DNA of 64,000 bases, taken from positions 62,001 through 126,000 of the forward strand of contig JAFXSG010000005.1 in NCBI GenBank assembly GCA_017525875.1, in the 5' to 3' direction. The position numbers and the translations under genes are program-made. The notes beneath the pieces were generated by a model, which was given only the letters and a program-made list of their open reading frames with translations, was not told where the DNA came from and did no database searches. The stretch is from Clostridia bacterium (GTDB taxonomy: Bacteria > Bacillota > Clostridia > Christensenellales > CAG-138). This document shows positions 25,868 to 35,412 of this stretch, one piece after another (the stretch's first letter is position 1; each line of letters opens with the position of its first letter).

Positions 25868-26140
25868 TTACTTAGCCTTCTCGATGATCTTGACGAGACG
25901 CCAGCGCTTATCCTTGGAAAGCGGACGGGTCTCCATGATCCTGACGGTATCGCCGATACCGCACTCGTTGTTCTCGTCGTGTGCCTTGACCTTCAGAGTG
26001 TGGTTGACCATCTTGCCGTAAAGGGGATGGCGGACCTTGGTCTTGACTTCAACGACGATCGTTTTATCCATCTTATCGCTGGTGACGACACCAACGCGGG
26101 TCTTGCGGAAGCCCCTGACGGGAGCATTGTTCATTTCCAT
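25868..26140 (-). CDS. rpsQ: 30S ribosomal protein S17 (uS17)
   Basis: 90-residue OB-fold protein: [40 protein letters not shown], and [20 protein letters not shown]. Standard order after rpmC. Confidence 0.98.
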   Translation of the reverse strand: MEMNNAPVRGFRKTRVGVVTSDKMDKTIVVEVKTKVRHPLYGKMVNHTLKVKAHDENNECGIGDTVRIMETRPLSKDKRWRLVKIIEKAK

Positions 26141-26157
26141 TTTATATCCTCCCTAAA

Positions 26158-26352
26158 TTACGCACGCTCGTTGATAAGAGTCTTGACCCTTGCGATATCG
26201 CGCTTGCATTCCTTCATGAGCATGGGGTTTGCGAGCTGACCGGTCGCGTGGCGGAATCTGAGGTTGAACAGCTCGGCCTTCAGTTCGTTTTCCTTGGCGA
26301 TGAGCTCTTCAACGCTGAGCTGCTGCAGCTTTTCCCATTCTTTCTTATTCAT
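26158..26352 (-). CDS. rpmC: 50S ribosomal protein L29 (uL29)
   Basis: 64-residue helical hairpin at the exit tunnel; [20 protein letters not shown] and [20 protein letters not shown] identify it. It starts 3 bases after the rplP stop. Confidence 0.97.
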   Translation of the reverse strand: MNKKEWEKLQQLSVEELIAKENELKAELFNLRFRHATGQLANPMLMKECKRDIARVKTLINERA

Positions 26353-26355
26353 GGC

Positions 26356-26805
26356 TTACTCCTCCACGGTGTTCTCGGCTGCTGCCGGGGTCTCCAGCTG
26401 TTCCTTCCTCACGAACTTGCACTTGAGGGGGAGCTTGTGCATCGCGAGGCGGAGCGCCTCACGCGCAACGGGCTCTTCGACCTCGGCGATCTCGAAGAGG
26501 ACGCGGCCGGGCTTGACTACGGCTACCCAATACTCGGGGGAACCTTTACCGGAACCCATGCGGGTCTCGGCGGGCTTCTCGGTGACGGGCTTGTCGGGGA
26601 AGATATCTACCCAAACCTTACCTACACGCTTCATGTAACGGGTCATTGCTACACGGGCTGCCTCGATCTGGTTGCTGGTGACCCAGGAGGGCTCCAGTGC
26701 TACGAGACCGTATTCGCCGTATGCGATCCTGTTGCCGCGCATGGCTTTGCCCTTCATGCGGCCACGATGTACCCTGCGGCGTTTAACTCTCTTAGGCATT
26801 AACAT
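26356..26805 (-). CDS. rplP: 50S ribosomal protein L16 (uL16)
   Basis: Protein organising the A-site region of 23S r[23 protein letters not shown] and the signature [20 protein letters not shown] are present; the tail ([13 protein letters not shown]) is slightly long at 149 residues. Confidence 0.98.
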   Translation of the reverse strand: MLMPKRVKRRRVHRGRMKGKAMRGNRIAYGEYGLVALEPSWVTSNQIEAARVAMTRYMKRVGKVWVDIFPDKPVTEKPAETRMGSGKGSPEYWVAVVKPGRVLFEIAEVEEPVAREALRLAMHKLPLKCKFVRKEQLETPAAAENTVEE

Positions 26806-26819
26806 AGGTCATATCCTCC

Positions 26820-27470
26820 TTACGCTTTCCTGGCCTTGCTGCGGTTAAGGACCTCGCCCTTGTAGATCCAGACCTTGATGCCGATGCGGCCGTAGGTGGT
26901 CTTTGCTTCGGCAAAGCCGTACTCGATGTCCGCACGGATGGTCTGCAGGGGGGTGGAGCCTTCGTTGTAGCCCTCGTCGCGTGCGATCTCCGCACCGCCG
27001 AGACGACCGCTGCACTTGACCTTGATGCCCTTCGCACCGGCCTTCATGGCGCGGGTGATAGCCTGCTTCATGGCGCGGCGGAAGGAAGTTCTCTTCTCGA
27101 GTGCTGCTGCGATGCTCTCTGCAACGAGCTGAGCGTTTGCATCGGCATTGCGCACTTCGATGATGTTGACGCTGACGGACCTGTTGACGAGGCCCGCGAC
27201 CTCGGCGCGGATAGCGTCGACGCCGACGCCGCCCTTACCGATCAGCATGCCGGGGCGGGCGGTGTGGATGCCGACCGTGACCTTACCGGCTGCACGGGCG
27301 ATGTCGATCTTGGCGACGCCCGCTTCGTAGTACTTGTTCTTCAGGAAATCCCTGATCTTCTTGTCCTCGATGAGGTAGTTAGCGAAGTCCTTCTTATCGG
27401 CATACCAGCGGGTATTCCAATCCCTGATGACGCCAACACGGAAGCCGTTCGGGTTAACTTTCTGTCCCAT
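26820..27470 (-). CDS. rpsC: 30S ribosomal protein S3 (uS3)
   Basis: mRNA-entry protein with a KH domain ([20 protein letters not shown]). [20 protein letters not shown] starts it, and the C-terminal domain has [20 protein letters not shown] and WIYKGEVL. 216 residues. Confidence 0.98.
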   Translation of the reverse strand: MGQKVNPNGFRVGVIRDWNTRWYADKKDFANYLIEDKKIRDFLKNKYYEAGVAKIDIARAAGKVTVGIHTARPGMLIGKGGVGVDAIRAEVAGLVNRSVSVNIIEVRNADANAQLVAESIAAALEKRTSFRRAMKQAITRAMKAGAKGIKVKCSGRLGGAEIARDEGYNEGSTPLQTIRADIEYGFAEAKTTYGRIGIKVWIYKGEVLNRSKARKA

Positions 27471-27482
27471 GGTATGTCCTCC

Positions 27483-27869
27483 TTATTTCTTCTCGTCCAG
27501 GATGATGGTGATGTGGCTGGTGCGCTTGCGGATCCTCGATGCGCTGCCGCGGGAACGGGGCCTGTAACGGCGGAGGGTGGGACCCTGGTTGGCGAAGACT
27601 TCGGCAACGTAGAGGGTCTCGCGGTCCATGTCGAGGTTGTTCTCGGCGTTGGCGATCGCGCTGCGGAGGACTTTGAGGGTGGGCTCTGACGCCGCCTTGG
27701 GGGTGTACATCAGGATAGCCTCTGCCTCGTCTACGCTCTTGCCGCGGATAAGATCGATGACGACCTTGACCTTGCGGGAAGAAATGCGGATGTATTTTGC
27801 GGTGGCGTGGGGGCGCTTTTCGGCGTTTTCCCTGCGCTGTGCTGCCTTTTCTTTAGATCTGAGTGCCAT
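27483..27869 (-). CDS. rplV: 50S ribosomal protein L22 (uL22)
   Basis: Lines the exit tunnel. 128 residues, with [32 protein letters not shown]-like helix and the tunnel hairpin [20 protein letters not shown] followed by RTSHITIIL. The N-terminus has a short basic extension. Confidence 0.98.
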   Translation of the reverse strand: MALRSKEKAAQRRENAEKRPHATAKYIRISSRKVKVVIDLIRGKSVDEAEAILMYTPKAASEPTLKVLRSAIANAENNLDMDRETLYVAEVFANQGPTLRRYRPRSRGSASRIRKRTSHITIILDEKK

Positions 27870-27881
27870 TTGAACGCCTCC

Positions 27882-28163
27882 TTATTTGCCGCGGGTGGTC
27901 TTTTCCGAACCGCGGTGGCCGCGGAAGGTGCGGGTGGGTGCGAATTCGCCGAGCTTGTGCCCGACCATATCCTCGGTGATGTAGACCGGAACGTGCTTCC
28001 TGCCGTCGTGCACGGCGATGGTGTGACCGATCATTTCGGGGAAGATGGTGGACGCCCTGGACCAGGTCTTGAGAACGGACTTCTTGCCGGATTCGTTCAT
28101 CGCGATAACGCGGTCAAGCAGCCTTTCGCTCACAAAGGGTCCCTTTTTGATTGATCTGCTCAT
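27882..28163 (-). CDS. rpsS: 30S ribosomal protein S19 (uS19)
   Basis: 93 residues, [20 protein letters not shown] and the signature [20 protein letters not shown], ending [20 protein letters not shown]. Standard. Confidence 0.98.
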   Translation of the reverse strand: MSRSIKKGPFVSERLLDRVIAMNESGKKSVLKTWSRASTIFPEMIGHTIAVHDGRKHVPVYITEDMVGHKLGEFAPTRTFRGHRGSEKTTRGK

Positions 28164-28184
28164 TATCTATTCTCCCTTCTCGGA

Positions 28185-29018
28185 TCACTTGCCGTCCCTG
28201 CGGCGGATGATGTACTTATCGTTGATGTTCTTCGTCTTCCTGGTCTTGTAGCCGAGTGCGGGCTTGCCCCACGGGGTGACCGGGCCGGGACGGCCGATCG
28301 GGGACTTGCCTTCGCCGCCGCCATGAGGATGGTCGTTGGGGTTCATGACGGAACCGCGGACGGTGGGACGGAAGCCCATGTGACGCTTGCGGCCGGCTTT
28401 GCCGAGCTTGATGTTCGCAAAGTCGATGTTGCCGACCTGGCCGATGGTGGCTTTGCAGTCCATGGGGATCATGCGGACTTCGCCGCTGGGAAGACGGACC
28501 TGCGCGTACTTGCCCTCTTTAGCGAGGAGCTGCGCTGCGTTGCCGGCGCTGCGGACGAGCTGCGCGCCCTTGCCGGGGAGCATCTCGATGCAGTGGATCA
28601 TGGTGCCGACGGGGATGTTCTTCAGGGGAAGAGCGTTGCCGACTTTGATATCGGCGGTCTCGCCGGAGACGATGGTCTCGCCGACCTTAAGGCCGAAGGG
28701 AGCGATGATGTAGCGCTTTTCGCCGTCCGCATAGTTGAGAAGGGCGATGTTCGCGCTGCGGTTGGGATCGTATTCGATCGTTGCGACCTTCGCAGGGACG
28801 TTGTCCTTGTTGCGCTTGAAGTCGACGATGCGGTACTGGCGCTTTGCGCCGCCGCCGCGATGGCGGACGGTGATCCTGCCGTGGTGGTTACGGCCGGCGT
28901 TGCTCTTGAGGCTCTCCATCAGGGAACGCTCGGGAGTGTTGCAGGTGATCTCCTCATAAGCGGAGACGGTCATGAAGCGCTGACCCGGAGTGTTGGGCTT
29001 TATCTTTCTGATTGCCAT
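28185..29018 (-). CDS. rplB: 50S ribosomal protein L2 (uL2)
   Basis: Core peptidyl-transferase-region protein, 277 residues. [40 protein letters not shown] and the C-terminal [20 protein letters not shown], which includes the conserved histidine, are intact. Confidence 0.98.
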   Translation of the reverse strand: MAIRKIKPNTPGQRFMTVSAYEEITCNTPERSLMESLKSNAGRNHHGRITVRHRGGGAKRQYRIVDFKRNKDNVPAKVATIEYDPNRSANIALLNYADGEKRYIIAPFGLKVGETIVSGETADIKVGNALPLKNIPVGTMIHCIEMLPGKGAQLVRSAGNAAQLLAKEGKYAQVRLPSGEVRMIPMDCKATIGQVGNIDFANIKLGKAGRKRHMGFRPTVRGSVMNPNDHPHGGGEGKSPIGRPGPVTPWGKPALGYKTRKTKNINDKYIIRRRDGK

Positions 29019-29030
29019 GATGTTGCCTCC

Positions 29031-29327
29031 TTACTGAGCCATGCTGTCGAAGGCTTCGATGGTCTTGGAATCCTTTTTAAGGGTGATGTAAGCCTTCTTG
29101 GTGGAGGGGCGGCGGCCTTCGAAGCGGCCCTGCCTCTTGATCTTGCCGAGGTGATTGACGGTGTTGACCTTTTCGACCTTAACGCCGTCGAAGATGGTCT
29201 CGATCGCCTGCTTGATCTCGGTCTTGCCCGCCTTCTTGTTCACGATGAAGACATAGGTCTTGTTGCCGATGACTTCGTAGCTCTTTTCGGTGAGCACGGG
29301 CTTGATGATGATGTCGTGAGCGTTCAT
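29031..29327 (-). CDS. rplW: 50S ribosomal protein L23 (uL23)
   Basis: Exit-site protein that docks trigger factor and SRP. 98 residues: IIKPVLTEKSYEVIGNKTYV, KAGKTEIKQAIETIF and RPSTKKAYITLKKDSK. Shares its first base with the rplD stop. Confidence 0.98.
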   Translation of the reverse strand: MNAHDIIIKPVLTEKSYEVIGNKTYVFIVNKKAGKTEIKQAIETIFDGVKVEKVNTVNHLGKIKRQGRFEGRRPSTKKAYITLKKDSKTIEAFDSMAQ

Positions 29328-29947
29328 TATGCGTATACCTCCTCGACCTTGGCGACCGCGTCGCGGGTCGCGATGACGGTGTCGTACTTGAGAACGTCGT
29401 AGGTGTTCAGCATGCCGACGGTGGTGGTCGCAACGCCCTGGATGTTGTTCGCCGCACGGACGACGGTCTCGTTGACTTCGTCGGTGACGATGAGGGCGCT
29501 TTCGGTCTTCAGATTGCCGAGGACCTTGACCATCTCGCGGGTCTTCGCTTCGGGGAGCTCAAGGCTGTCGAGAACGATGAACTTCTCGCCTGCGACCTTC
29601 GCGGAAAGAGCGGACTTGAGGGCGACCCTCTTGAGCTTCTTGTTGAGGCTCAGACGATAGTCGCGGGGCTTGGGTGCGAACACGACGCCGCCGTGAGTCC
29701 ACTGGGGAGACCTGGTGGAACCCTGACGGGCACGGCCGGTGCCCTTCTGCCTCCAGGGCTTCTTGCCGCCGCCGGAGACTTCGGCGCGGGTCTTCGCGCT
29801 CTGAGTGCCCTGGCGCTGATTTGCGAGGTAAGCCTTTACATAGGCGTGCATCGCGGGGACGTTGACTTCCTGGCCGAAGATCGCGTCGGAGAGTTCCATT
29901 TCGCCGACCTTGCTGCCGGACATATTGTAAATAGCTACGTTAGGCAT
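29327..29947 (-). CDS. rplD: 50S ribosomal protein L4 (uL4)
   Basis: Exit-tunnel protein with an extended loop ([32 protein letters not shown], split). In gamma-proteobacteria L4 also regulates the S10 operon through its leader. 206 residues, starting [20 protein letters not shown]. Confidence 0.98.
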   Translation of the reverse strand: MPNVAIYNMSGSKVGEMELSDAIFGQEVNVPAMHAYVKAYLANQRQGTQSAKTRAEVSGGGKKPWRQKGTGRARQGSTRSPQWTHGGVVFAPKPRDYRLSLNKKLKRVALKSALSAKVAGEKFIVLDSLELPEAKTREMVKVLGNLKTESALIVTDEVNETVVRAANNIQGVATTTVGMLNTYDVLKYDTVIATRDAVAKVEEVYA

Positions 29948-29959
29948 GTTGTACCCTCC

Positions 29960-30586
29960 TTACTTGACCGTGCTGCGGACGAGAACGAGGCCGCCCTTCG
30001 CACCGGGGATAGCGCCCTTGATGAGGAGCAGATTGCGCTCTGCATCCGCGCGGACGACTTCGAGGTTCTGGACGGTGATGCGCTCGCGGCCCATGTGGCC
30101 GGGGAGATGCTTGGTCTTGAAAACCTCGCCGGGGTAGGTGCAGGCGCCCATGGAGCCCGCTACGCGGTAGGAATGTGAACCGTGGGTCTTGCGGCCGCGG
30201 GCCTGATTCCAGCGCTTGATGTTGCCTTCGAAGCCCTTACCCTTGCTGGTGCCGGTCACGTCAACGTGATCGCCCTTTGCGAAGGTGTCCGCCTTGATGA
30301 CGGTGCCGACTTCGTAGCTTGCTGCATTGTCAAGTTTGAATTCCTTGACGTAACGGTGGGCTTCGACGCCCGCCTTCCTGAGATGACCGAGCTGGGGCTT
30401 GGTGATGAGCTTTTCGCGGACGGGCTGGAACGCCATCTGGACTGCTTCGTAGCCATCGTGCTCAACCGTCTTGACCTGGGTGACGGGGCAGGGACCTGCC
30501 AGAACGACCGTCACGGGGATCATGGTGCCATCTTCGAGGAAGAGCTGAGTCATGCCGACTTTCTTACCCAGAATTGCCTGTTTCAT
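29960..30586 (-). CDS. rplC: 50S ribosomal protein L3 (uL3)
   Basis: 208 residues, [20 protein letters not shown] at the start and the signature [33 protein letters not shown] (split). Assembles early near the peptidyl transferase centre. Standard. Confidence 0.98.
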   Translation of the reverse strand: MKQAILGKKVGMTQLFLEDGTMIPVTVVLAGPCPVTQVKTVEHDGYEAVQMAFQPVREKLITKPQLGHLRKAGVEAHRYVKEFKLDNAASYEVGTVIKADTFAKGDHVDVTGTSKGKGFEGNIKRWNQARGRKTHGSHSYRVAGSMGACTYPGEVFKTKHLPGHMGRERITVQNLEVVRADAERNLLLIKGAIPGAKGGLVLVRSTVK

Positions 30587-30602
30587 TTCTCTACCTCCAA
30601 CC

Positions 30603-30911
30603 TCACAGCTTGATCTCGATATCGACGCCGGCGGGGAGATCGAGCTTCATCAGTGCGTCAACGGTCTTTGCCGAGGGCTGGATGATGTCGATCAGACGCT
30701 TGTGGGTCCTGATTTCGAACTGTTCACGGCTGTCTTTGTACTTATGGGGTGCGCGAAGGATCGTAACGATTTCCTTCTCTGTCGGAAGGGGGATGGGACC
30801 GGAGACGCGTGCGCCGTTCCTTCTTGCCGCTTCGACGATTTTCTCTGCGCTCTGGTCGATGAGGTTATGCTCATACGCCTTGAGCTTGATGCGGATCCTG
30901 GTGTTTGCCAT
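30603..30911 (-). CDS. rpsJ: 30S ribosomal protein S10 (uS10)
   Basis: First gene of the superoperon. 102 residues: [40 protein letters not shown] and the C-terminal [20 protein letters not shown]. Ribosome site GAGGAG lies 6 bases before the ATG. Confidence 0.98.
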   Translation of the reverse strand: MANTRIRIKLKAYEHNLIDQSAEKIVEAARRNGARVSGPIPLPTEKEIVTILRAPHKYKDSREQFEIRTHKRLIDIIQPSAKTVDALMKLDLPAGVDIEIKL

Positions 30912-31232
30912 TTTTATCTCCTCTCGATTTTGTGTGCGGTTATCGCCGCACTCGATTGTTGTCGGAGCACACCCGGCCGTGCGTTCTCATGAATAAAATG
31001 CACGGCGGGGCTTCTGCCCCACCATGACCCCCCTGCTCTTCCCCATTGCCTTGAGTAACTTGGGCTTCGGTTTTGAGCTTTGGGATCAGGTTTGCCCGAT
31101 CTGGTCAGGCCACCTGCGTGAATTACCCGGATTGGCGACCGGCAACCTCCCGCAGGGAGTGAACGCGCTTTTTGTCAGCATGACGGGCGGAGATTGCACC
31201 TGCGCAGGCGCAATATGCCCCAACGCGCGAAC
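30912..31232 (-). ncRNA. structured leader of the S10 operon
   Basis: About 320 untranslated bases between the promoter and rpsJ. Hairpins include GTGCGG/CCGCAC (30934-30951), GCCGTGC/GCACGGC (30976-31006), GGGGC/GCCCC (31007-31020), CTCCC/GGGAG (31147-31160) and an ATTGC-rich stem (31193-31214). E. coli has an L4-binding leader at this place; no homology to it was recognised. Confidence 0.45.
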
Positions 31233-31238
31233 ATTGCT

Positions 31239-31266
31239 ATTCTATCATAATTTAAATATTTGTCAA
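31239..31266 (-). promoter_or_regulatory. S10 operon promoter
   Basis: Consensus TTGACA, 16 AT-rich bases, TAGAAT on the minus strand. The AT-rich spacer stands out in this GC-rich sequence and suits a strong ribosomal promoter. Confidence 0.82.
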
Positions 31267-31507
31267 GCCTTATTTTTGGTCAAAAAGCCCGTTTTCCCAT
31301 ATATTTTATGAGTTTTTTAATATATTTGCCCAAAACGGGCCCCGTGCACCCGCATCCGTGCGTTTTCAAGGCCGGTCAAAGCCGGCGCGTTCCCCAAGGG
31401 GAAGCCCGCCCGCCGGATCGGCTTTCCTCCCCGGTTTTATGACCCGGCCAAGCGGGGGCAGATCACCGCCCCTGCGGTAATTGATTTTCCTTATTTCTCT
31501 CCCCCGG

Positions 31508-31541
31508 TTCGACCATCTCCCCCGCGCGGATGTGTTACTAT
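31508..31541 (+). promoter_or_regulatory. possible Spo0A-dependent promoter of spoIIGA-sigE
   Basis: A 0A-box-like TTCGACC (reverse of GGTCGAA, one off TGTCGAA) lies 21 bases before a TACTAT -10, with no normal -35, as in the Spo0A-activated spoIIG promoter of Bacillus. The stretch 31267-31507 shows only short palindromes such as TTCCCCAAGGGGAA and no gene. Confidence 0.35.
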
Positions 31542-31632
31542 GACCCTGCCGGTGCAGCCGTCGGCAGTATGGCCCGCAGTCGTCCTTGCGGGCGCGGGCG
31601 GATCCGCCGGCAGGACAGGAGGCGTAAAGGCA

Positions 31633-32394
31633 ATGTATATCGAAGTTTTTTTGCTCGACAACCTCCTTATGAACCTCCTTGTGCTGCGCCTTGCGTCGGC
31701 CATGCTCTCCGTGAAAAGCGCGGGAAAGCGCACAGTCCCGTTCGCCGCCCTCGGAGCCGCATGCGCCGCGCTCGGCGCGGGCGGGGCAAGCTTCCTCTTC
31801 ACCGCCCCCGCCAAGCTGGCCTTAACGCTCGTGATGAGCTTCGCCCTGCCGGGCCGCGGCCTGCGTGCCCGGGCGCTCGCTTTTCTCGCCCTGCTCTTCT
31901 CCGCGTTCACGGCAGGCGGGGCCGTACTGCTCGTTCAGCTGCTCGCGGGCCGCGCCGGGAGTTTCCCGTCGACCGGGTCCGGAGCCCTGCTCATCGGAGC
32001 GGTCTTTACCGCGTTCCTTCCTCATATAATAAGAAGGATCCTCTCCCGCCGCCTGCCCGAGGGCTCGACTGTGCGGTTTGAGGCCGAGTTCTCCGGCGAC
32101 CCGCCCGTGCTGATAGAATGCGCCGCGCTGGTAGACACCGGGAACCTTTTGACGGAGCCCGTCTCCGCGCTGCCGGTCATCGTGCTGCCGAAAAGGCTCT
32201 CCCCCGCCCTTGCGGAAAAGGCCGGCATCCCGATACCGATCCGGACCGCCTCCGGCAGCGGGCTGCTGTTTGCCATACGGCCCCGGCGCGTGCTCGTGAA
32301 CGGTGAAAGCGTTTCGGCGCTCGTCGCCTTTTCCGCATCGCGGACCGCGCTCGTGCCCGCCTGTTTGGCTTCGACTGAACGCAAGAGCGCGTGA
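31633..32394 (+). CDS. spoIIGA: sigma-E processing peptidase SpoIIGA
   Basis: Membrane aspartic protease that cleaves pro-sigma-E in the mother cell when triggered by the forespore. The N-terminal half has about five membrane segments (MYIEVFLLDNLLMNLLVLRL onward); the C-terminal half carries the catalytic DTG in ALVDTGNLLTEP, Asp168. 253 residues. The ATG sits behind GGAGG and AAAGG; the longer frame upstream would place a soluble stretch before the first helix. It is 73 bases before sigE, its substrate. Confidence 0.92.
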   Translation: MYIEVFLLDNLLMNLLVLRLASAMLSVKSAGKRTVPFAALGAACAALGAGGASFLFTAPAKLALTLVMSFALPGRGLRARALAFLALLFSAFTAGGAVLLVQLLAGRAGSFPSTGSGALLIGAVFTAFLPHIIRRILSRRLPEGSTVRFEAEFSGDPPVLIECAALVDTGNLLTEPVSALPVIVLPKRLSPALAEKAGIPIPIRTASGSGLLFAIRPRRVLVNGESVSALVAFSASRTALVPACLASTERKSA

Positions 32395-32467
32395 TCGGGA
32401 CCGTTTCCTATTATAATAATGAAGCCGTTCCCCCGAGGGCGGCCCGGGCGGCTGTTTGGAGGCTGTT

Positions 32468-33175
32468 ATGCTAAGTATCATCCGGCGCGTGCTCACCGCG
32501 CTCTATAAAAAGCTCGGCGTCGAAGGCGGGCTGGGCTATATCGGCACCGGCGAATCCCTGCCGCCGCCCCTCTCCCGTGAGGAGGAGTTTGAGCTCTCCG
32601 GGCTGCTTGAGGCCGGCGACGAAACGGCGAAGCACAAGCTGATCGAGCACAATCTCCGCCTTGTGGTCTACATCGCGAAGAAATTCGACAATACCGGCGT
32701 TTCCATCGAGGACCTGATCTCCATCGGCACGATCGGGCTCATCAAGGCCGTCAACACCTTCCGTTCGGACAGGAACATCAAGCTGGCGACCTACGCGAGC
32801 CGCTGCATCGAGAACGAGATCCTGATGCACCTGCGAAAAACGAGCCGGCTGAAGCTCGAGGTGAGCCTCGACGAGCCGCTGAACGTGGACTGGGATGGCA
32901 ACGAGCTGCTGCTTTCGGACGTGCTCGGTTCAGACGGGGACGAGGTCGACCGCCGGCTCGAGGACGAGGTCGACCGCGAGCTGCTACACGCGGCGCTCGC
33001 CCGACTCGGCGCGCGCGAAAGGAGGATCGTGGAACTGCGTTTCGGCCTGAACGGGCACGCAGAGTACACCCAGAAGCAGGTCGCGGATATACTCGGCATC
33101 TCCCAAAGCTACATCTCACGCCTTGAAAAACGCATCATCCGCTCGCTCTATGAGGAGCTGATGGCGCTCGAATAG
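32468..33175 (+). CDS. sigE: RNA polymerase sporulation sigma factor sigma-E
   Basis: Early mother-cell sigma factor made as an inactive precursor. The N-terminal pro-region ([16 protein letters not shown], about 1-25) is followed by [19 protein letters not shown], matching the Bacillus processing area (YYIGGSEALPPPLS). Region 2 ([46 protein letters not shown]) and region 4 ([20 protein letters not shown]) are strongly conserved. 235 residues; ATG 5 bases behind GGAGG, chosen over an upstream TTG. Ends in TAG. Confidence 0.97.
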   Translation: MLSIIRRVLTALYKKLGVEGGLGYIGTGESLPPPLSREEEFELSGLLEAGDETAKHKLIEHNLRLVVYIAKKFDNTGVSIEDLISIGTIGLIKAVNTFRSDRNIKLATYASRCIENEILMHLRKTSRLKLEVSLDEPLNVDWDGNELLLSDVLGSDGDEVDRRLEDEVDRELLHAALARLGARERRIVELRFGLNGHAEYTQKQVADILGISQSYISRLEKRIIRSLYEELMALE

Positions 33176-33270
33176 ATGAGCCGTTCCTCAATTCAGGCTA
33201 TTTTTTTCAAAAATCCGTTCTATTTTTTTAATAATCGCGTAGTTTTTGCTCTTTTTTTCAATTCAACGTG

Positions 33271-33299
33271 TTGACATATATATAAAATTCGTTTATAAT
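33271..33299 (+). promoter_or_regulatory. sigma-A promoter of the GntR gene
   Basis: Full consensus TTGACA, 17 AT-rich bases, TATAAT. Its position rules out the frame extension upstream of the ATG at 33365. Confidence 0.88.
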
Positions 33300-33364
33300 A
33301 TTATATGATGAAAAAGCGTTGTCAATTATCAGCTTTTCCGAATCTACGAAAGAGAGATACGATC

Positions 33365-34036
33365 ATGCAGCTTAAAGACATTGCAGAGGAAATGCAGCAA
33401 AGATCCATGGCCGCCCGTGACTGGGTATTCCAGGTGCTCCGCACCGCCATCATTCGCGGCGTTCTGCCCGGAGGCATGCCCCTTCGTCAGGACGAGATCT
33501 CCGCTCAGCTGAGCGTCAGCCACATTCCCGTCCGCGAAGCCTTCCGCCAGCTGGACGCGCAGGGCCTCGTGCGCATCTATCCCAACCGCGGCGCCGTCGT
33601 CACCAAGCTCACCCGTGAAGAGCTTGCGAACGCTATGGACACCCGCATCATCCTCGAGCTCGGCGCAATGCGCGCAGCGATCCCGCTGATGAACGAAGAG
33701 AGCCTTGATAAAGCGGCCGAGATCCTCGCCCAGTGCGAAGTCGAGACCGACGCGAACAAGCTTGAGGACCTCAACCTCCAGTTCCACTTCGCGCTCTATT
33801 CCGTGACCGGCAACACCTTCCTGCTCCAGCTCATCGAGCAGCTGCACGCCAACGTCGACCGCTATATTCGCCCGTACTATTCCGCGAGCGAAGTCAGCAG
33901 CAAGTCCCGCGGCGAACACTATAAGCTCCTCGAGGCCTGCCGCAACGGCGACGTCGAGTTTGCGACGGCGATCCTGCGCACCCACCTCGAGCAGACCAAG
34001 GTCCTCTCCCTCAATTCGCCTATCCTTCAGGCGTAA
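33365..34036 (+). CDS. GntR-family (FadR/FCD type) transcriptional regulator
   Basis: A 223-residue repressor-type protein. N-terminal winged helix (RDWVFQVLRTAIIRGVLPGG, then SVSHIPVREAFRQLDAQGLV, 20-75) and a C-terminal all-helical FCD domain with candidate metal-binding residues (Asp/His pattern TRIILELGAMR, FHFALYS, GEHYKLLEAC). FCD members bind small carboxylic acids. No linked metabolic gene reveals the effector: sigE lies upstream, the spoIIQ-like gene downstream, both under other promoters. Very strong promoter; an inverted operator was not identified. Confidence 0.9.
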   Translation: MQLKDIAEEMQQRSMAARDWVFQVLRTAIIRGVLPGGMPLRQDEISAQLSVSHIPVREAFRQLDAQGLVRIYPNRGAVVTKLTREELANAMDTRIILELGAMRAAIPLMNEESLDKAAEILAQCEVETDANKLEDLNLQFHFALYSVTGNTFLLQLIEQLHANVDRYIRPYYSASEVSSKSRGEHYKLLEACRNGDVEFATAILRTHLEQTKVLSLNSPILQA

Positions 34037-34107
34037 GAGAGTCCGCGCCGTTCCCGGGCGTCATACCCGGCTTTGTTGGTGTGCGTAAAAGTCAATAAAT
34101 ATCATTC

Positions 34108-34139
34108 GGAAAACGGTCCCGTGCCGTTTTCCTTTTTTA
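34108..34139 (+). terminator. terminator after the GntR gene
   Basis: GGAAAACGG and CCGTTTTCC form a perfect 9-bp stem over a 6-base loop, followed by TTTTTTATTTT. Confidence 0.88.
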
Positions 34140-34166
34140 TTTTCGTTTGCAAAAGCTCATATTTCG

Positions 34167-34196
34167 GTATAGCCATATCATCCTTCGGGCAAACTA
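34167..34196 (+). promoter_or_regulatory. sigma-F promoter of the spoIIQ-like gene
   Basis: GTATA, 15 bases, GGGCAAACTA. Both elements fit the forespore sigma-F consensus (GYWTA and GGNNANANTR) exactly. Transcription would begin about 45 bases before the gene. Confidence 0.7.
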
Positions 34197-34246
34197 CGCC
34201 TGAACGATGCGATTTCGCGGTCGCTGTAAACGAAAGGATGAAAACC

Positions 34247-35023
34247 ATGGATAACAAAACCGAACGCAAATGGCGGATGCGCCAGTTCAGGCTGCGCTCC
34301 GCGCTGTTTCTCCGCAAAAACGGACTGTATCTGATGGGCATTGCCTGCCTTGCGGTGCTCGGCGTCGCCGCCGCGCTGCTGTTTTCAAGGCCCGAGGACG
34401 TCCCCGCCCCCGTGAGCCGTTCCGACGACGAGCGCCTCGGTGACGTCGTCTCCGCTTCGCCGAAGCCGGGCGGCCTCATCCCCACCGCCGCGCCGACTGC
34501 CGCGCCCACCGCGGGAGCGACCTTCGTGCCGATCACGCCCGACCCCTCGCGCACGCCGATCCCTGACCTCACCTTCGCGCCTGAGCTCACTGCCGATCCC
34601 ACGCTTTCCAAACTCCAGCCGCCCGTTGACGGCAAGGTGATCCGCGTTTTCGCGGTGAATTCCCTTATCTGGTCCGAAACGCTGCAGCAGTGGATGACCC
34701 ACCCGGGCGTGGACGTGACCGCGAACAAGGGCGATCCGGTCTACTGCGTGCTGCCCGGAACGGTCGAGAGCGTCCGCTCGGACGATATGCTCGGCACGGT
34801 CGTGACCGTCGGGCATGAGAACGGGCTCAAAAGTGTCTACGCCAGCCTGAAGGACGCGCCGCCCGTCAAAGAAGGCGACGCGGTCGCCGCACGGCAGATC
34901 ATAGGCTATATCGGCGACACCGCCATCAGCGAATGCGCGGAGCGCAGCCACCTGCATTTCGAGCTGCTCGTGAACGGCGCGCCGATCGACCCCGAGAGCA
35001 TGATGATCTTCAATAAACAGTAA
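34247..35023 (+). CDS. spoIIQ: SpoIIQ-like M23 (LytM) family forespore protein
   Basis: A 258-residue protein with one membrane helix (27-46), a Pro/Ala/Thr linker (70-115) and a C-terminal LytM/M23 domain. Zinc ligands are complete: His152 and Asp156 (THPGVDV), His235 and His237 (SHLHFEL). In sporulation SpoIIQ faces the intermembrane space and binds SpoIIIAH; clostridial SpoIIQ keeps the endopeptidase histidine that Bacillus SpoIIQ has lost, as here. The segment WSETLQQWMTHPGVDVTANK resembles SpoIIQ. ATG at MDNKTERK was preferred over one three codons upstream. The sigma-F promoter strengthens the call; a general cell wall M23 peptidase is the alternative. Confidence 0.75.
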   Translation: MDNKTERKWRMRQFRLRSALFLRKNGLYLMGIACLAVLGVAAALLFSRPEDVPAPVSRSDDERLGDVVSASPKPGGLIPTAAPTAAPTAGATFVPITPDPSRTPIPDLTFAPELTADPTLSKLQPPVDGKVIRVFAVNSLIWSETLQQWMTHPGVDVTANKGDPVYCVLPGTVESVRSDDMLGTVVTVGHENGLKSVYASLKDAPPVKEGDAVAARQIIGYIGDTAISECAERSHLHFELLVNGAPIDPESMMIFNKQ

Positions 35024-35038
35024 AACCAAACACAATTC

Positions 35039-35067
35039 AAACGGACTGCTCCGGCGGTCCGTTTTTT
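35039..35067 (+). terminator. terminator after the spoIIQ-like gene
   Basis: ACGGAC/GTCCGT stem around a GC-rich loop, then TTTTTTCG. Confidence 0.75.
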
Positions 35068-35156
35068 CGTTTTCCGTTAATTTATAAAAATACGCCGTCA
35101 AGCGTCAGAAGAAAGCGACAGCAGGGCGATAATTGACGGATCTTTCAGTATTCTGC

Positions 35157-35186
35157 TTGATTTTTTCTTTTTATTTATGGTATAAT
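35157..35186 (+). promoter_or_regulatory. promoter of the HTH gene at 35413
   Basis: TTGATT, 18 T-rich bases, TATAAT with TATGG before the -10. It leaves a leader of about 220 bases (35193-35412) that has no ORF or recognised riboswitch; a second AT-rich -10-like TATAAT at about 35381 could serve as a closer start. Confidence 0.6.
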
Positions 35187-35412
35187 CGAACCGCAGTAAA
35201 GCACATAGCCTGATGACAGGGCTGTGAATCGCCAAAAAACAACGCAGTCATCCCCTTCGATTTCCCCGCGAGCCTCTTCGTCGGGGCTGGTTTGTATGAA
35301 ACTTTGCATTATTCCCGGGCGCAGAACGCTGCCGCACCGGGTTTTTCCCGCCGACCCACGCTCAGGCAACAGTTTATTATTCTATTTTATAATATTTTTC
35401 GAGGTTTGGGCC

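Noticed and set aside
33305-33364. Upstream start for the GntR gene
   Set aside because: The consensus promoter's -10 ends at 33299, so transcription begins at or after the proposed start; the ATG at 33365 begins the family-like sequence.
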